Virus record (IMG/VR): IMGVR_UViG_3300006805_000013
Coordinates: 1-39,811 of that record
Source: a virus
DNA length: 39,811 nt
Reading direction: 5' to 3' (one strand)
Below the pieces are notes generated by a model. That model saw nothing but the letters and a program-made list of their open reading frames with translations. It ran no database searches and had not been told where the DNA came from. Positions within the stretch are counted from its first letter, which is position 1; every line of letters starts with the position of its first letter. This document shows positions 7,586 through 14,873 of the stretch, piece after piece. Position numbers and translations under genes: made by a program.

Positions 7586-7786
7586 CTATCCTTTAGCAAT
7601 AGGGAACTTGTAAATAATGTTAATCATAAAACCTGTGTAGTATTTACGATTCAGTCGTACACCCTCCAGTGGTAGGTACTTTAGTTTGAATATGCCGAAA
7701 GTGAATTGTCTTACAAATGGGTCGTAGTATTGAACACTGCGTCCATGTTGGAATACCATCTGCCATTTACCTATCTCTTTTTTCAT
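7586..7786 (-). CDS. Hypothetical 66-aa protein upstream of TerS
   Basis: A small basic and aromatic protein starting MKKEIGKWQMVF, rich in Tyr, Phe and Lys. It has an AGGGGTAGGT ribosome site just before ATG. It lies 15 nt before the small terminase gene in the same orientation. No family is recognised. Confidence 0.65.
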   Translation of the reverse strand: MKKEIGKWQMVFQHGRSVQYYDPFVRQFTFGIFKLKYLPLEGVRLNRKYYTGFMINIIYKFPIAKG

Positions 7787-7862
7787 ACCTACCCCTGTTG
7801 CTATTTATTGTGCGACATCCCCATTCATGTTCGGAGGGTAATGATATACCCCCCTGACATGG

Positions 7863-8333
7863 CTAGGATGCCTGTGGTTCTGTCGTTTGTGCTGGTTGAG
7901 CTTCTGCTGGTGCTAGTTGAGTGGCTGGTTCACTAGGTTCTTCGGCTTTGGTAGTTTCAACAGCTTCACTAGGATTCTCTGCCGTTTGCGTGGTGACATT
8001 TGTGGCCACTGGTTCGCTAACTTGAGTATCGCTAGTTGTCGGTTCACTTGGTGCCTCCTGAGCTGTTTCTGGTGCTGTTACGACTGGACTGCCTTCGACT
8101 GGTGCTTTGGCTTCTTCAGGAATACTAAGCTCCATGACGGTAATTGTCTTGAAGTCACCTGATAGCTGGAATTGTGTACGCTCTGTAACTTTGTAGCCTA
8201 GGCGACTACCAACGATTGTTGAGAGCAACCCACTAAAGATAGCGTTTTGATGATCGTTCACGTAGCTAAGCATGTTAGACTCGTGAGTTGTTAGGCCGTA
8301 CTGCTTTGGTTCTGAATTAGTTGTTGGTGACAT
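7863..8333 (-). CDS. Hypothetical protein with acidic Thr/Pro/Ala-rich tail
   Basis: A 156-aa protein with two parts: a folded N-terminal region (about 1-75) and a disordered tail rich in Glu, Thr, Ala and Pro. It starts behind AGGAGG and overlaps the preceding gene by 17 nt. That neighbour also ends in an acidic Glu/Ala tail, so the pair may share a design. Function unknown. Confidence 0.78.
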   Translation of the reverse strand: MSPTTNSEPKQYGLTTHESNMLSYVNDHQNAIFSGLLSTIVGSRLGYKVTERTQFQLSGDFKTITVMELSIPEEAKAPVEGSPVVTAPETAQEAPSEPTTSDTQVSEPVATNVTTQTAENPSEAVETTKAEEPSEPATQLAPAEAQPAQTTEPQAS

Positions 8334-8694
8334 TTGGTGTGTCCTCCTGATTAGTTTGTTGTTCTGGTTCTGCTGACGCTACAGTATCAGCGAGTCTAGC
8401 TTCTTCGGCTTGGACTTCCTGCTCTGCGTGTACTTCAGCTTCGGTGTCTACGTTGCCTATCTCTGGCTGTGGCATGTCTGATGGGATGAAGTCGACATAA
8501 TACTCTTTGTTTATTTCGAACTGCCCTACGGCTTCAGCACTGACGGTTTCAAGATAAATCTGACCGCCGGGTGTGTAGCTATAAAATTCTTCATTCTCTT
8601 TACTACCGCCTATGACTGGAACAAGCTGGACAATAAACCCACCGCTTGCTTTCTCTGTGACGTTCTCTACTCTAAACTTTGCTCTGACACTCAT
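8317..8694 (-). CDS. Conserved-type small phage protein (beta-rich, acidic tail)
   Basis: A 125-aa protein. Residues 1-75 resemble a common small phage protein with a strand pattern of the form RAKFRVENV, ENEEFYSYTPGG and EINKEYYVDF. This family is widespread near early or structural genes, but its function is unknown. Residues about 80-125 are an acidic Glu/Ala/Gln tail. The gene overlaps its upstream neighbour by ATGA and has a strong GGGGGA ribosome site. Confidence 0.82.
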   Translation of the reverse strand: MSVRAKFRVENVTEKASGGFIVQLVPVIGGSKENEEFYSYTPGGQIYLETVSAEAVGQFEINKEYYVDFIPSDMPQPEIGNVDTEAEVHAEQEVQAEEARLADTVASAEPEQQTNQEDTPNVTNN

Positions 8695-8960
8695 CGTGTC
8701 CCCCTTTCTGTGGCGACAAGTGTTTGAATCTCATCGTCCGTTAATTTCTTTGCGAAAAGCTCGTCAAGTTCTTCGTTCAAGCTATACCACTTCCGTCTAA
8801 CTTGAGTTAATAACTTTTCGAACCATTCACTCTTTCTAGGTGGCATTGACTGATTAGCCAACACGGTGTGTGTATGTATCTGTGGCCTGACTATCAGTAT
8901 TTGCTTTTTTAATTCAATCGCACGTAAAAAGTGCTTCGATGGTTTATTCTTATTGAACAT
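8691..8960 (-). CDS. Hypothetical 89-aa basic helical protein
   Basis: A Lys-rich, mostly helical protein starting MFNKNKPSKHF, with a helical C-terminal half (EWFEKLLTQV onward). Its ATG overlaps the end of the 58-aa gene upstream by 11 nt and has CGGAGG 8 nt before it. No family is recognised. Confidence 0.75.
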   Translation of the reverse strand: MFNKNKPSKHFLRAIELKKQILIVRPQIHTHTVLANQSMPPRKSEWFEKLLTQVRRKWYSLNEELDELFAKKLTDDEIQTLVATERGTR

Positions 8961-9126
8961 TTGTGGCCTCCGACACTAGTATTATAGCTATCCATACACG
9001 TACTTTCTGGTCGAACTCGATGAGTGAAATAGTGATGCCCTCATTGTTACGAAGTTCTTTGTTTAACTGGTCTGTCAACATTTCGGCTGTCTGTGCCCGT
9101 AGTGACTTGAATACATTTCTAGCCAT
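8950..9126 (-). CDS. Hypothetical 58-aa protein
   Basis: The ORF begins MARNVFKSLRAQ and shows an amphipathic helix followed by alternating strands (ITISLIEFDQ, VRVWIAIILV). It overlaps the upstream gene by 8 nt and the downstream gene by 11 nt, filling what would otherwise be the only gap in this run of small genes. That fit is the main support. No function is recognised. Confidence 0.7.
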   Translation of the reverse strand: MARNVFKSLRAQTAEMLTDQLNKELRNNEGITISLIEFDQKVRVWIAIILVSEATNVQ

Positions 9127-9397
9127 GATTCTCTAACTCCTTCTCAGTAAATATGTCCTTAGCTTCTTCGGGATAGTTGCGTATAAACTCTCTGTTTGGT
9201 ACGCCGTTTCTGTCCCAAGGCTGAAGCAAGTCTTTTGCATTATCTTCTCTGTCCCTGTCTCTGCTCCACTGAGCAAAACCTGTCGACTGTGGCCGGTTAG
9301 CTAATGTCCGGCAATCTCTGCAGTACTGGCCAAACCTTCCCTTAATGATAGCTCCAGTGGTTTCACGTAGTTGAGTGCATCCGTCACAACTGTTCAT
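9119..9397 (-). CDS. Small zinc-knuckle protein
   Basis: A 92-aa protein with two CxxC pairs near the N-terminus (Cys4/Cys7 and Cys26/Cys29), as in a zinc ribbon, followed by an Arg/Asp-rich middle and a charged C-terminus. It is coupled by ATGA to the membrane protein gene upstream. A nucleic-acid-binding or regulatory role is possible but not shown. Confidence 0.78.
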   Translation of the reverse strand: MNSCDGCTQLRETTGAIIKGRFGQYCRDCRTLANRPQSTGFAQWSRDRDREDNAKDLLQPWDRNGVPNREFIRNYPEEAKDIFTEKELENHG

Positions 9398-9663
9398 GGT
9401 CGTGCATCCTTTATTCTGGCGTTACGTTCTTTCATCCGGTTGGTCAACACTTGGTCCGGTGATGGTCGCATAATACCACCGGTATCTGATGTGAGGTCAA
9501 TCTCTTGTATAGGCTTCCTAGTAACTCGGCTTACTTCCGGCTTTACTACACCGGCTTGGTGTGCATCGAACTTCTCTCTAAGCATATTGTATGTACTGTG
9601 AGTGTAGTCATACACGCTTCGTCCGTAAAAGCCTAGAAGTAAGCCGAGTACTAGGTACATCAT
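9394..9663 (-). CDS. Single-pass membrane protein
   Basis: An 89-aa protein with an N-terminal hydrophobic segment (about residues 2-13, MYLVLGLLLGFY), then a basic and polar cytoplasm-type tail. The short segment could be a membrane anchor or uncleaved signal. The gene has ATGA overlaps on both sides. Function unknown. Confidence 0.72.
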   Translation of the reverse strand: MMYLVLGLLLGFYGRSVYDYTHSTYNMLREKFDAHQAGVVKPEVSRVTRKPIQEIDLTSDTGGIMRPSPDQVLTNRMKERNARIKDARP

Positions 9664-9881
9664 GCCTTTACTTCCTCCGATGCTGTCAAATCGACTAGCT
9701 TCATGTCTGCTACGCCGTTACCAAGGGCTACAGCGATAGCCTCACAATCAAACTTCTGTAGCCCATCCTGTATGTGTGCAATATCATTCATGGTGATGCT
9801 TTTCCTATCAAAAACTAACAAGTACTTATGACCGGGCTTGAGTTCATAGGCTGTAGCTTCTTTGATATCTACGGCACTCAT
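9660..9881 (-). CDS. Hypothetical 73-aa protein downstream of groEL
   Basis: A small alpha/beta protein starting MSAVDIKEATAYEL. The order strand (YLLVFD), helix (MNDIAHIQDGL), strand (AIAVALG) is clear. It begins 2 nt after the groEL stop without a strong ribosome site of its own, so its translation is probably coupled to groEL. No family is recognised. Confidence 0.75.
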   Translation of the reverse strand: MSAVDIKEATAYELKPGHKYLLVFDRKSITMNDIAHIQDGLQKFDCEAIAVALGNGVADMKLVDLTASEEVKA

Positions 9882-9883
9882 GA

Positions 9884-11521
9884 TTACTGAATACCGTTTT
9901 GGGCTTTGTTGAGTGCAATCTGCTCTAACTGCCAGTCTCTATCAATCGTGATGGTGTATGGAATAGTGATAGCGATACCGGCAAAACTACAAGCGTTCTC
10001 AACAACTGACTTAATGACTTTCACAGGGTCAAGGATACCAGCCTCTAGCAAGTTGATTGGTGCGTTCGTGATGTTCTTAACATCAAAGCCATAACCGCTA
10101 TCACTTGATAGCACTTGCATTAGACGGTAGCCACCATCTTCACCGGCATTAGTCATGAGTTGCTTGAATGGTTCAACTAGAGCTTCCAGTACTACCTTGA
10201 AGCCTTCAAGCTCATCGCCTTGCAACGTGAAGTCTGGTGCAGTCTCCAGCTTAGACATTCGGGCTAGGGTTGTAGCACCACCGGGAACAATACCATCTTC
10301 TGAAGCGGCTCGAGTTGCATGTACAGCATCTTCCACCCTAAACTTCATTTCCTTCACTTCAGTCTCAGTGGCACCACCAACTTTGATGATACCGATTTTA
10401 CCATTAAGTTTAGCGAGTCGCATTTCCATGCGTTCCTTCTGGAACACTGAGTACTTATCCGACTTGAGCTGTTCTTTAATCTGGTCAATACGCATAGCCA
10501 CATCTTCCTTGGCACCAACGGCACCAAAAATAGTGGTGCTGTACTGTGTGACAATGGCCTTCTTAGCCTGACCCAAGTAGTCCGAAGTAACCTTATCTGA
10601 TGGGAGGTTGTTGGCCAAAACCTTACCGCCGGTCATTACAGCAACGTCCTCTAGGAATGGCAACTCTTGATCGCCGTAGACTGGTGAGCTAACAACGCAT
10701 ATCTTCACTTTGCCAATCTGGTTAGTCAAGGCACAAGTCTCTAGGGCTTGGCCGTCTACCTTACCGATGATAAGCAAGGTCTTGTGCTCTGTATTCGCGT
10801 AAACCATTTCAATGATAGGCACAATGTCTTGGTTCTGCTTCAAGGCTTTCTCAGTCGCGAGGATACTAACATTCTCATGGACTGCTTCCTCGGTCGTTCG
10901 GTCGGTCACAAAGTGCGGTAGCTTCCAGCCCTTTTCAAAGTATAGGCCGTCAACTACTTCCTGATAGACTCCAAGGCCTTCCCACTCCTCAACAGTGATA
11001 CCGACACCACCAGCTTTAATAATAGTATCAGCGACTAATTTACCGACTTCCGGGTCACTCGCACTTATAGTAGCTACTTCAGCTAACTTTTCTTCTGGCA
11101 CTGGTACCGCTAACTTATCTAGCTGTTCCTTGACATAGAACGATGCCTTGTCTATACCACGTCTTAATGCCATAGCGTTCGCACCGGCGGCTACTCGCTT
11201 ATGAGCCTTCTGGAATATGTGATAGCCTAGCATAACTGTTGCAGACGTACCATCACCACTGATAGAGTTGGACTTCTCGCTTGCCTGAACCAAAAGTCCA
11301 GCACCGATATCCTCTACAGAATCTTCCATGTATACGTCACGGGCAATAGTTACACCGTCATGAGTGACGACTGGCTGGCCGTAGTTCTTCTGGATAGCTA
11401 CGTTCCCTGATACTGGACCATAGGATGCTGAGACTGCTTCGTAAACCTTCTCGGCACCTACTAGAATCTTGCCTCTTGCTTTGTCACCTTTTGTAAATAT
11501 CTTTGCTTCACCACGTGCCAT
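9884..11521 (-). CDS. groEL: Phage-encoded chaperonin GroEL (Hsp60)
   Basis: A 545-aa protein of full GroEL length that would form an ATP-driven folding chamber. ATP-site motifs are present: SYGPVSGNV (33-41), THDGVTIAR (53-61) and SGDGTSATV (88-96, Asp90). The hydrolysis region is kept as RVEDAVHATRAA, with the Asp equivalent to E. coli Asp398. The C-terminus lacks the Gly-Gly-Met repeats. The GroES gene lies directly upstream and overlaps it by one base, so they form a two-gene operon. A likely role is folding of virion proteins, or supplementing the host chaperonin. The Thr-to-Ser-Ala change in the DGTTT-type loop is notable. Confidence 0.96.
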   Translation of the reverse strand: MARGEAKIFTKGDKARGKILVGAEKVYEAVSASYGPVSGNVAIQKNYGQPVVTHDGVTIARDVYMEDSVEDIGAGLLVQASEKSNSISGDGTSATVMLGYHIFQKAHKRVAAGANAMALRRGIDKASFYVKEQLDKLAVPVPEEKLAEVATISASDPEVGKLVADTIIKAGGVGITVEEWEGLGVYQEVVDGLYFEKGWKLPHFVTDRTTEEAVHENVSILATEKALKQNQDIVPIIEMVYANTEHKTLLIIGKVDGQALETCALTNQIGKVKICVVSSPVYGDQELPFLEDVAVMTGGKVLANNLPSDKVTSDYLGQAKKAIVTQYSTTIFGAVGAKEDVAMRIDQIKEQLKSDKYSVFQKERMEMRLAKLNGKIGIIKVGGATETEVKEMKFRVEDAVHATRAASEDGIVPGGATTLARMSKLETAPDFTLQGDELEGFKVVLEALVEPFKQLMTNAGEDGGYRLMQVLSSDSGYGFDVKNITNAPINLLEAGILDPVKVIKSVVENACSFAGIAITIPYTITIDRDWQLEQIALNKAQNGIQ

Positions 11522-11811
11522 TATTTTGCTCCCTCGATTACTGCCATTACGCGACTAGCCTTGAACAAGGCCATATCTTTCTGCTCTAGCTCTTTTGGCG
11601 TGTCAGCCTCAGCGTGTTCCTGAGTGTAGACGATATCACCGGCTTTTACTGACGGCTTAATAAATACACCGAACTCAAATACCCCTTCGCCAACCGCGAC
11701 TATCTCGTATAGCTGGTGAGTGTCCCGGATATCTGAACCTGTGACGGCACCTGTATCTCGCTCGACCTTCTTTGCTAGGCAGTAGTCAAGTACTGGTTTT
11801 ATATTTTCCAT
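11521..11811 (-). CDS. groES: Phage-encoded co-chaperonin GroES-like
   Basis: A 96-aa protein with the GroES beta-barrel pattern: YEIVAVGEGV (about 35-44), PSVKAGDIVY (53-62) and a final ASRVMAVIEG. It would cap the GroEL ring. The region of the GroEL-binding mobile loop (about 17-31, TGAVTGSDIRDTH) lacks the usual Gly-Gly-Ile-hydrophobic motif, so it may be adapted to its own GroEL partner. It starts behind AAACGGAGG and has an unusual structured leader at 11832-11897. Confidence 0.88.
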   Translation of the reverse strand: MENIKPVLDYCLAKKVERDTGAVTGSDIRDTHQLYEIVAVGEGVFEFGVFIKPSVKAGDIVYTQEHAEADTPKELEQKDMALFKASRVMAVIEGAK

Positions 11812-11831
11812 TTTGTCCTCCGTTTAATTAA

Positions 11832-11897
11832 GTATTACAATGGCCAGTCCAAACGGAAGTAAAGACTGGCCACTACAATACTCAATTACTTCCGTTT
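11832..11897 (-). promoter_or_regulatory. Structured groES-groEL leader with alternative pairings
   Basis: On the minus strand the order is: AAACGGAAGTAA (plus 11886-11897); a strong hairpin with 9 bp TGGCCAGTC/GACTGGCCA plus GTATT/AATAC below; its loop TTACTTCCGTTT (plus 11851-11862), a perfect 12-bp complement of the first segment; and then the real ribosome site AAACGGAGG (plus about 11816-11824), which can also pair with the loop's CTTCCGTTT over 9 positions with one G-U. Loop pairing with the 5' segment or with the ribosome site would be mutually exclusive. This suggests translation control of the chaperonins, possibly by temperature. It is an inference from sequence only. Confidence 0.72.
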
Positions 11898-11907
11898 TCA
11901 TATATCT

Positions 11908-11916
11908 ATTTTATCA
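11908..11916 (-). promoter_or_regulatory. Extended -10 promoter for groES-groEL
   Basis: TGATAAAAT on the minus strand, a TGn extended -10 with one mismatch to TATAAT. It overlaps the stop codon of the small membrane protein gene. Transcription would begin near 11901, just before the leader structure. Confidence 0.6.
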
Positions 11917-12060
11917 CATAAGCACGTTTAGCCAAATACGGCAGTCTCCTGTAATTAAAGTGTAAAGTATCAAAGCATCGAAAATAAATATCGCCGTCCA
12001 GAATATCACACCGATATAGTTGATTCTGTGCTGAATGGGTTGACCGTAAACGTACTTCAC
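11914..12060 (-). CDS. 48-aa single-pass membrane protein (GTG start)
   Basis: The start is GTG 12060 with GGAGG 5 nt upstream; the ribosome site overlaps the stop of the CAP gene. The product begins MKYVYGQPIQHRI and carries one hydrophobic segment of about 22 residues (YIGVIFWTAIFIFDALILYT). The size and form resemble small phage membrane proteins. A role in lysis or superinfection control is possible but unsupported. Confidence 0.7.
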   Translation of the reverse strand: MKYVYGQPIQHRINYIGVIFWTAIFIFDALILYTLITGDCRIWLNVLM

Positions 12061-12061
12061 C

Positions 12062-12610
12062 TTAACCTCCAAAATGTACTACTGTTAAATTTATCCCACT
12101 CTTGAAAGTGCAGTATCCTACTCCAAAACTGCTATAGTCTGACGACATCAACACTTCTTTGTGGGTCGGGCTGTTTAGCCATGCCTGATGCTGTGCGTCT
12201 GAATCTCCACCATAACCCTCAGCGAGAATCTCTCCCTTTAGGCCATACCCGGTAATGAATGAGTGCCACTTAGTGCCATCAGGTGCATCGTGTGCCCAAT
12301 AGTCGTTGTCGCTCATGTGCTGACACTTCCTTGAAGCTGAGGTGTCCAACTTACTCACACGCTTTAATTTTCGTAACCCTGCTCGCTCACGGCTTTGGTT
12401 GATACGCATTAACGCCGGTTCAGTGGTGTAGGCTACTGCTGGTCTAGCTACCGCTGGCTTTACTGGCTTAGGTGTATCAATAACTGGCTTTTCTGGTACA
12501 GGAACCGGTTGCTGTATCACTACCGGTACAGATACCTCTGGCACTGGCTTGCTTATTAGTGGGCTTGGGATGCTAAAAGATAGCAGTCCAATGACCAACT
12601 CAGCAAGCAT
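12062..12610 (-). CDS. Secreted CAP (SCP/PR1-like) domain protein
   Basis: A 182-aa protein. An N-terminal hydrophobic stretch (1-18) looks like an export signal. It is followed by a Pro/Val-rich linker (about 20-60) and a CAP domain (about 65-182). CAP landmarks are present: MRINQSRERAGL, the His107 region (YWAHDAPDG), GEILAEG with Glu127, then WLNSPTHKEVL with His150 and the final GVGYC and VVHFGG strands. Bacterial CAP proteins act outside the cell, but their biochemistry varies. Here it could modify the host surface. It is unusual cargo next to YopX and HNH genes. Confidence 0.88.
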   Translation of the reverse strand: MLAELVIGLLSFSIPSPLISKPVPEVSVPVVIQQPVPVPEKPVIDTPKPVKPAVARPAVAYTTEPALMRINQSRERAGLRKLKRVSKLDTSASRKCQHMSDNDYWAHDAPDGTKWHSFITGYGLKGEILAEGYGGDSDAQHQAWLNSPTHKEVLMSSDYSSFGVGYCTFKSGINLTVVHFGG

Positions 12611-12798
12611 TATATTTTCTTCCTTCTACGTAAATGAATCGCAACATCGTTCAACACACTGTTTATTTCTTCTGGTGTTCTTGGTCTGAGTACGCTTACC
12701 CGAGGTACCGCGACAGGAAGTTTAACCTTTTTATCCCACCTATTAACGTACATCTGACTGCTTCTGTCTAATGTCCAGTCGACTAGTTCAGTTTCCAT
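12610..12798 (-). CDS. Hypothetical 62-aa basic protein
   Basis: I chose ATG 12798 (product begins METELVDWTL), because it has CTGGAGG 6 nt upstream, rather than ATG 12828, which lacks a site. It overlaps the YopX gene end by 11 nt and shares one base with the CAP start. The C-terminus is basic (HLRRRKKI). The function is unknown. Confidence 0.72.
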   Translation of the reverse strand: METELVDWTLDRSSQMYVNRWDKKVKLPVAVPRVSVLRPRTPEEINSVLNDVAIHLRRRKKI

Positions 12799-13141
12799 CG
12801 CTTGCCTCCAGTAGTTCAGGTTTTTCATATATACTACCGATGACTTCTCCCTGAGTTTGGATTACCCACCAACCAGTAGTGTTCACCATATATTGCTCAA
12901 AACCAGAATGTCGCCACTTAACTTCTCCTATCGCTCCTCCATCATCCTTAATAATATCCCCCTCATAAATCTCCACCCCGTTCTTGTCCTTGAGGCCAGT
13001 GAATTGCATTGTCGGCACTTCATCATCCCACGCCCACCGACCGGCCAACTCTGCTGACTTTTCGCACATTCCCCTAAGTGTTACGCCTCGGGTCATTCTC
13101 TTGTTTTTGGCATCCCACGCTCTAAACTTAATCTCTCTCAT
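12788..13141 (-). CDS. YopX-family protein
   Basis: A 117-aa protein matching the YopX pattern: N-terminal MREIKFRAWDAKNKRM, then MQFTGLKDKNGVEIYEGDII (about 45-64) and C-terminal VIGSIYEKPELL. YopX proteins are common in Gram-positive phages and their role is not established. The gene starts behind AAACGGAGG and abuts the HNH gene with a one-base overlap. Confidence 0.92.
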   Translation of the reverse strand: MREIKFRAWDAKNKRMTRGVTLRGMCEKSAELAGRWAWDDEVPTMQFTGLKDKNGVEIYEGDIIKDDGGAIGEVKWRHSGFEQYMVNTTGWWVIQTQGEVIGSIYEKPELLEASDGN

Positions 13142-13521
13142 TATTTCCCTCCGTTTGTTTGTGCCATATACTCAGGTATTTCTTCCAAGTCACGGCTACC
13201 TTTCATTTTGTTACATGGGTCGCACGCTCCTCTGAGGTTCGTAACTTCAAACTTCAGTTCAGGATACCGTACCTTTGACTTAACGTGTTCCAGTCGGATA
13301 GTCGAACGGGTTAGTTTTATGGGGCACTGAGGACTGATACGTAAATAGCAGTACCATACACCTCTGCCGTCTGGTGGGTTTAGTTCAAACCACAACCGGC
13401 TGACTTCAGTTCGCTTGTCTTTTGTCTTGTCTGACTCTTTTTTTATAGCTCGGCGTGGCTTGTTGAAGCACATGAGCGTTGAGTGAGTGACACCACAACC
13501 ATCACAGTATTTGTTTTTCAT
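13141..13521 (-). CDS. HNH-type zinc-finger nuclease-like protein
   Basis: A 126-aa protein. The C-terminal half has an HNH pattern: LEHVKSK (His79), a Tyr-Pro-Glu-Leu-Lys-Phe stretch, then Asn95 and RGACDPCNKMKGSR (Cys100, Cys103, Asn104). An N-terminal CDGC (Cys6/Cys9) may bind a second zinc. It may be a nicking or recombination nuclease (NinG-like position among recombination genes) or a homing-type nuclease. The small terminase lies far away, which argues against the HNH-with-terminase packaging type. Confidence 0.8.
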   Translation of the reverse strand: MKNKYCDGCGVTHSTLMCFNKPRRAIKKESDKTKDKRTEVSRLWFELNPPDGRGVWYCYLRISPQCPIKLTRSTIRLEHVKSKVRYPELKFEVTNLRGACDPCNKMKGSRDLEEIPEYMAQTNGGK

Positions 13522-13523
13522 TG

Positions 13524-13871
13524 CTAGATATATTCCTCCTTATGGTCGCATAGATGTATATGCGGTATGCCCTTGATACTCCGCAGTCTCCTGAAATTTA
13601 TCTTTCCGTAATGGTACTTCTTGTCTGCCCATTTGAGGACAATATACCAAAGTTCACATAATTCTTCTAGCGTGATATTCCAGATACTACACTTGCGTTT
13701 GAGCACAACCATGTGGTGCCGTGTATTGAGCTTATCGTGAGGAAAACGATTTACGACCAGTGCCCAATATACCCACTCTTTAATTGTTTTTTCTTCATTG
13801 ATCGGTGTCAGGTCGCCTTTCCTTCTTGCTTCCTGATACTTAGCTTCCATTTCCTCAGTTCTGGCTGTCAT
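13524..13871 (-). CDS. HIT-like family protein, divergent
   Basis: A 115-aa protein resembling the HIT fold: VVNRFPHDKLNTRHHMVVLKR (39-59 region) and an ending PHIHLCDH (His104, His106, His110). Classical HIT proteins carry HxHxH for nucleotidyl hydrolysis, and here the third His is shifted, so activity is uncertain. The Phe-Pro-His-Asp and His-His-Met pattern recalls HIT proteins I associate with Saccharibacteria, which hints at the host. It overlaps the upstream gene by 17 nt. Confidence 0.6.
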   Translation of the reverse strand: MTARTEEMEAKYQEARRKGDLTPINEEKTIKEWVYWALVVNRFPHDKLNTRHHMVVLKRKCSIWNITLEELCELWYIVLKWADKKYHYGKINFRRLRSIKGIPHIHLCDHKEEYI

Positions 13872-14148
13872 TGACTCGCTCCAATACCTCTAGGTCGTTA
13901 ATAGGTATGATATGCAGTATGACGTGTGGGTTACTCTTAACTGGTTGAGTCGGGTAGGTTCTGGCTTTCTTTCCGGATATATATAGAGGTTGTGGGTACA
14001 CTCGTTCTGTTGAACCAGAGTGCGTATACAGTATTCGAACTTCATTATGAATACCTATCTTATACGTGGCCAGTCCGACTTTACGGCCTCCCCACACTGG
14101 CGTATTTATCTCAAACACTTGTGCTGGTGTTGTCCTGCCTAGCTTCAC
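13855..14148 (-). CDS. Hypothetical 97-aa beta-rich protein
   Basis: The product begins MKLGRTTPAQVF and reads as alternating strands (VFEINTPVW, KVGLATYKIG, EVRILYTHSG, HVILHIIPIN). It starts right after AGGAGG and overlaps the upstream gene by ATGA. No family with a known role is recognised. Confidence 0.78.
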   Translation of the reverse strand: MKLGRTTPAQVFEINTPVWGGRKVGLATYKIGIHNEVRILYTHSGSTERVYPQPLYISGKKARTYPTQPVKSNPHVILHIIPINDLEVLERVNDSQN

Positions 14149-14363
14149 TGTATCCTCCTTTTTCGAGGTGCACGTGGTTTTACATCTAATATCTTCTCTG
14201 CTTCAACTTCAAGTTTTTCTTTTGTTCTTTTAGTGAGCTTCACAACACAAATGGTAACTTCGGCACCAAAGATATCTTTTTGGGTAAAGCTGTCTAAGAT
14301 ATACACGTGCCTCCATTTATTGTTGAGTTGGTAGTAGCCCCTCTTGAGCTGGTCATTGTCCAT
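14145..14363 (-). CDS. Hypothetical 72-aa protein
   Basis: A small protein with an N-terminal beta part (YYQLNNKWRHVYIL) and a basic C-terminus (PRAPRKRRIQ), possibly nucleic-acid binding. It has a strong AAGGGGGA ribosome site. Function unknown. Confidence 0.75.
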   Translation of the reverse strand: MDNDQLKRGYYQLNNKWRHVYILDSFTQKDIFGAEVTICVVKLTKRTKEKLEVEAEKILDVKPRAPRKRRIQ

Positions 14364-14393
14364 AACTTTTCCCCCTTAGTTTATTTAACACGC

Positions 14394-14480
14394 CTATTTA
14401 ATCTTCCTTTCGATTCTTACTAGTGTTATGGCAATATACGTAATTAAAAAACCCAACGTGAATTTATCAATGGCACTCAT
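14394..14480 (-). CDS. 28-aa membrane microprotein
   Basis: The product begins MSAIDKFTLGF, has one short hydrophobic segment (LGFLITYIAITLV) and a basic end (RIERKIK). The ribosome site AAAGGAGT is 6 nt before ATG. It sits in a 200-nt gap between longer genes. The clear site and membrane-like sequence favour a real gene; function unknown. Confidence 0.55.
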   Translation of the reverse strand: MSAIDKFTLGFLITYIAITLVRIERKIK

Positions 14481-14564
14481 AATTGACTCCTTTTACGCCT
14501 TAAACAAATTTCACTAAAATCAGTTCGTACATGCCACTGATGTCCAAGTATCAAACAAATCAGG

Positions 14565-14873
14565 TTACTCATTCGTATCCACTTTCTGAATCAGGTCTAG
14601 GGCTTTCTCACACTCGTTCTTCCAGTAATCGTACCAACTGATTCGACTTCCAGTTCTACGGATAAAATGACTCTTGGCCTTTTCTTTTGTGTCGTATGCG
14701 TAGGTATTATGGGCATCCTTCCGGATACCCCTTTCCGCATCGCCCCAATAATATCTTTTGACATAATACATTTTTTCAGTCTGTCTGATAACCGGCAACT
14801 CCATTAGCCTAACATCAGTATCGTTATCTTCACTTCTGTAATCGATAATGTACCTGTAAAGTACCTTGCTCAT
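14565..14873 (-). CDS. Hypothetical 102-aa protein
   Basis: The start is taken at ATG 14873 (MSKVLYRYII), with GGGGAG upstream and an ATGA overlap, rather than the upstream ATG 14927 inside the neighbour. The sequence is Tyr- and Lys-rich, with strands followed by two helices. No family is recognised. Confidence 0.75.
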   Translation of the reverse strand: MSKVLYRYIIDYRSEDNDTDVRLMELPVIRQTEKMYYVKRYYWGDAERGIRKDAHNTYAYDTKEKAKSHFIRRTGSRISWYDYWKNECEKALDLIQKVDTNE

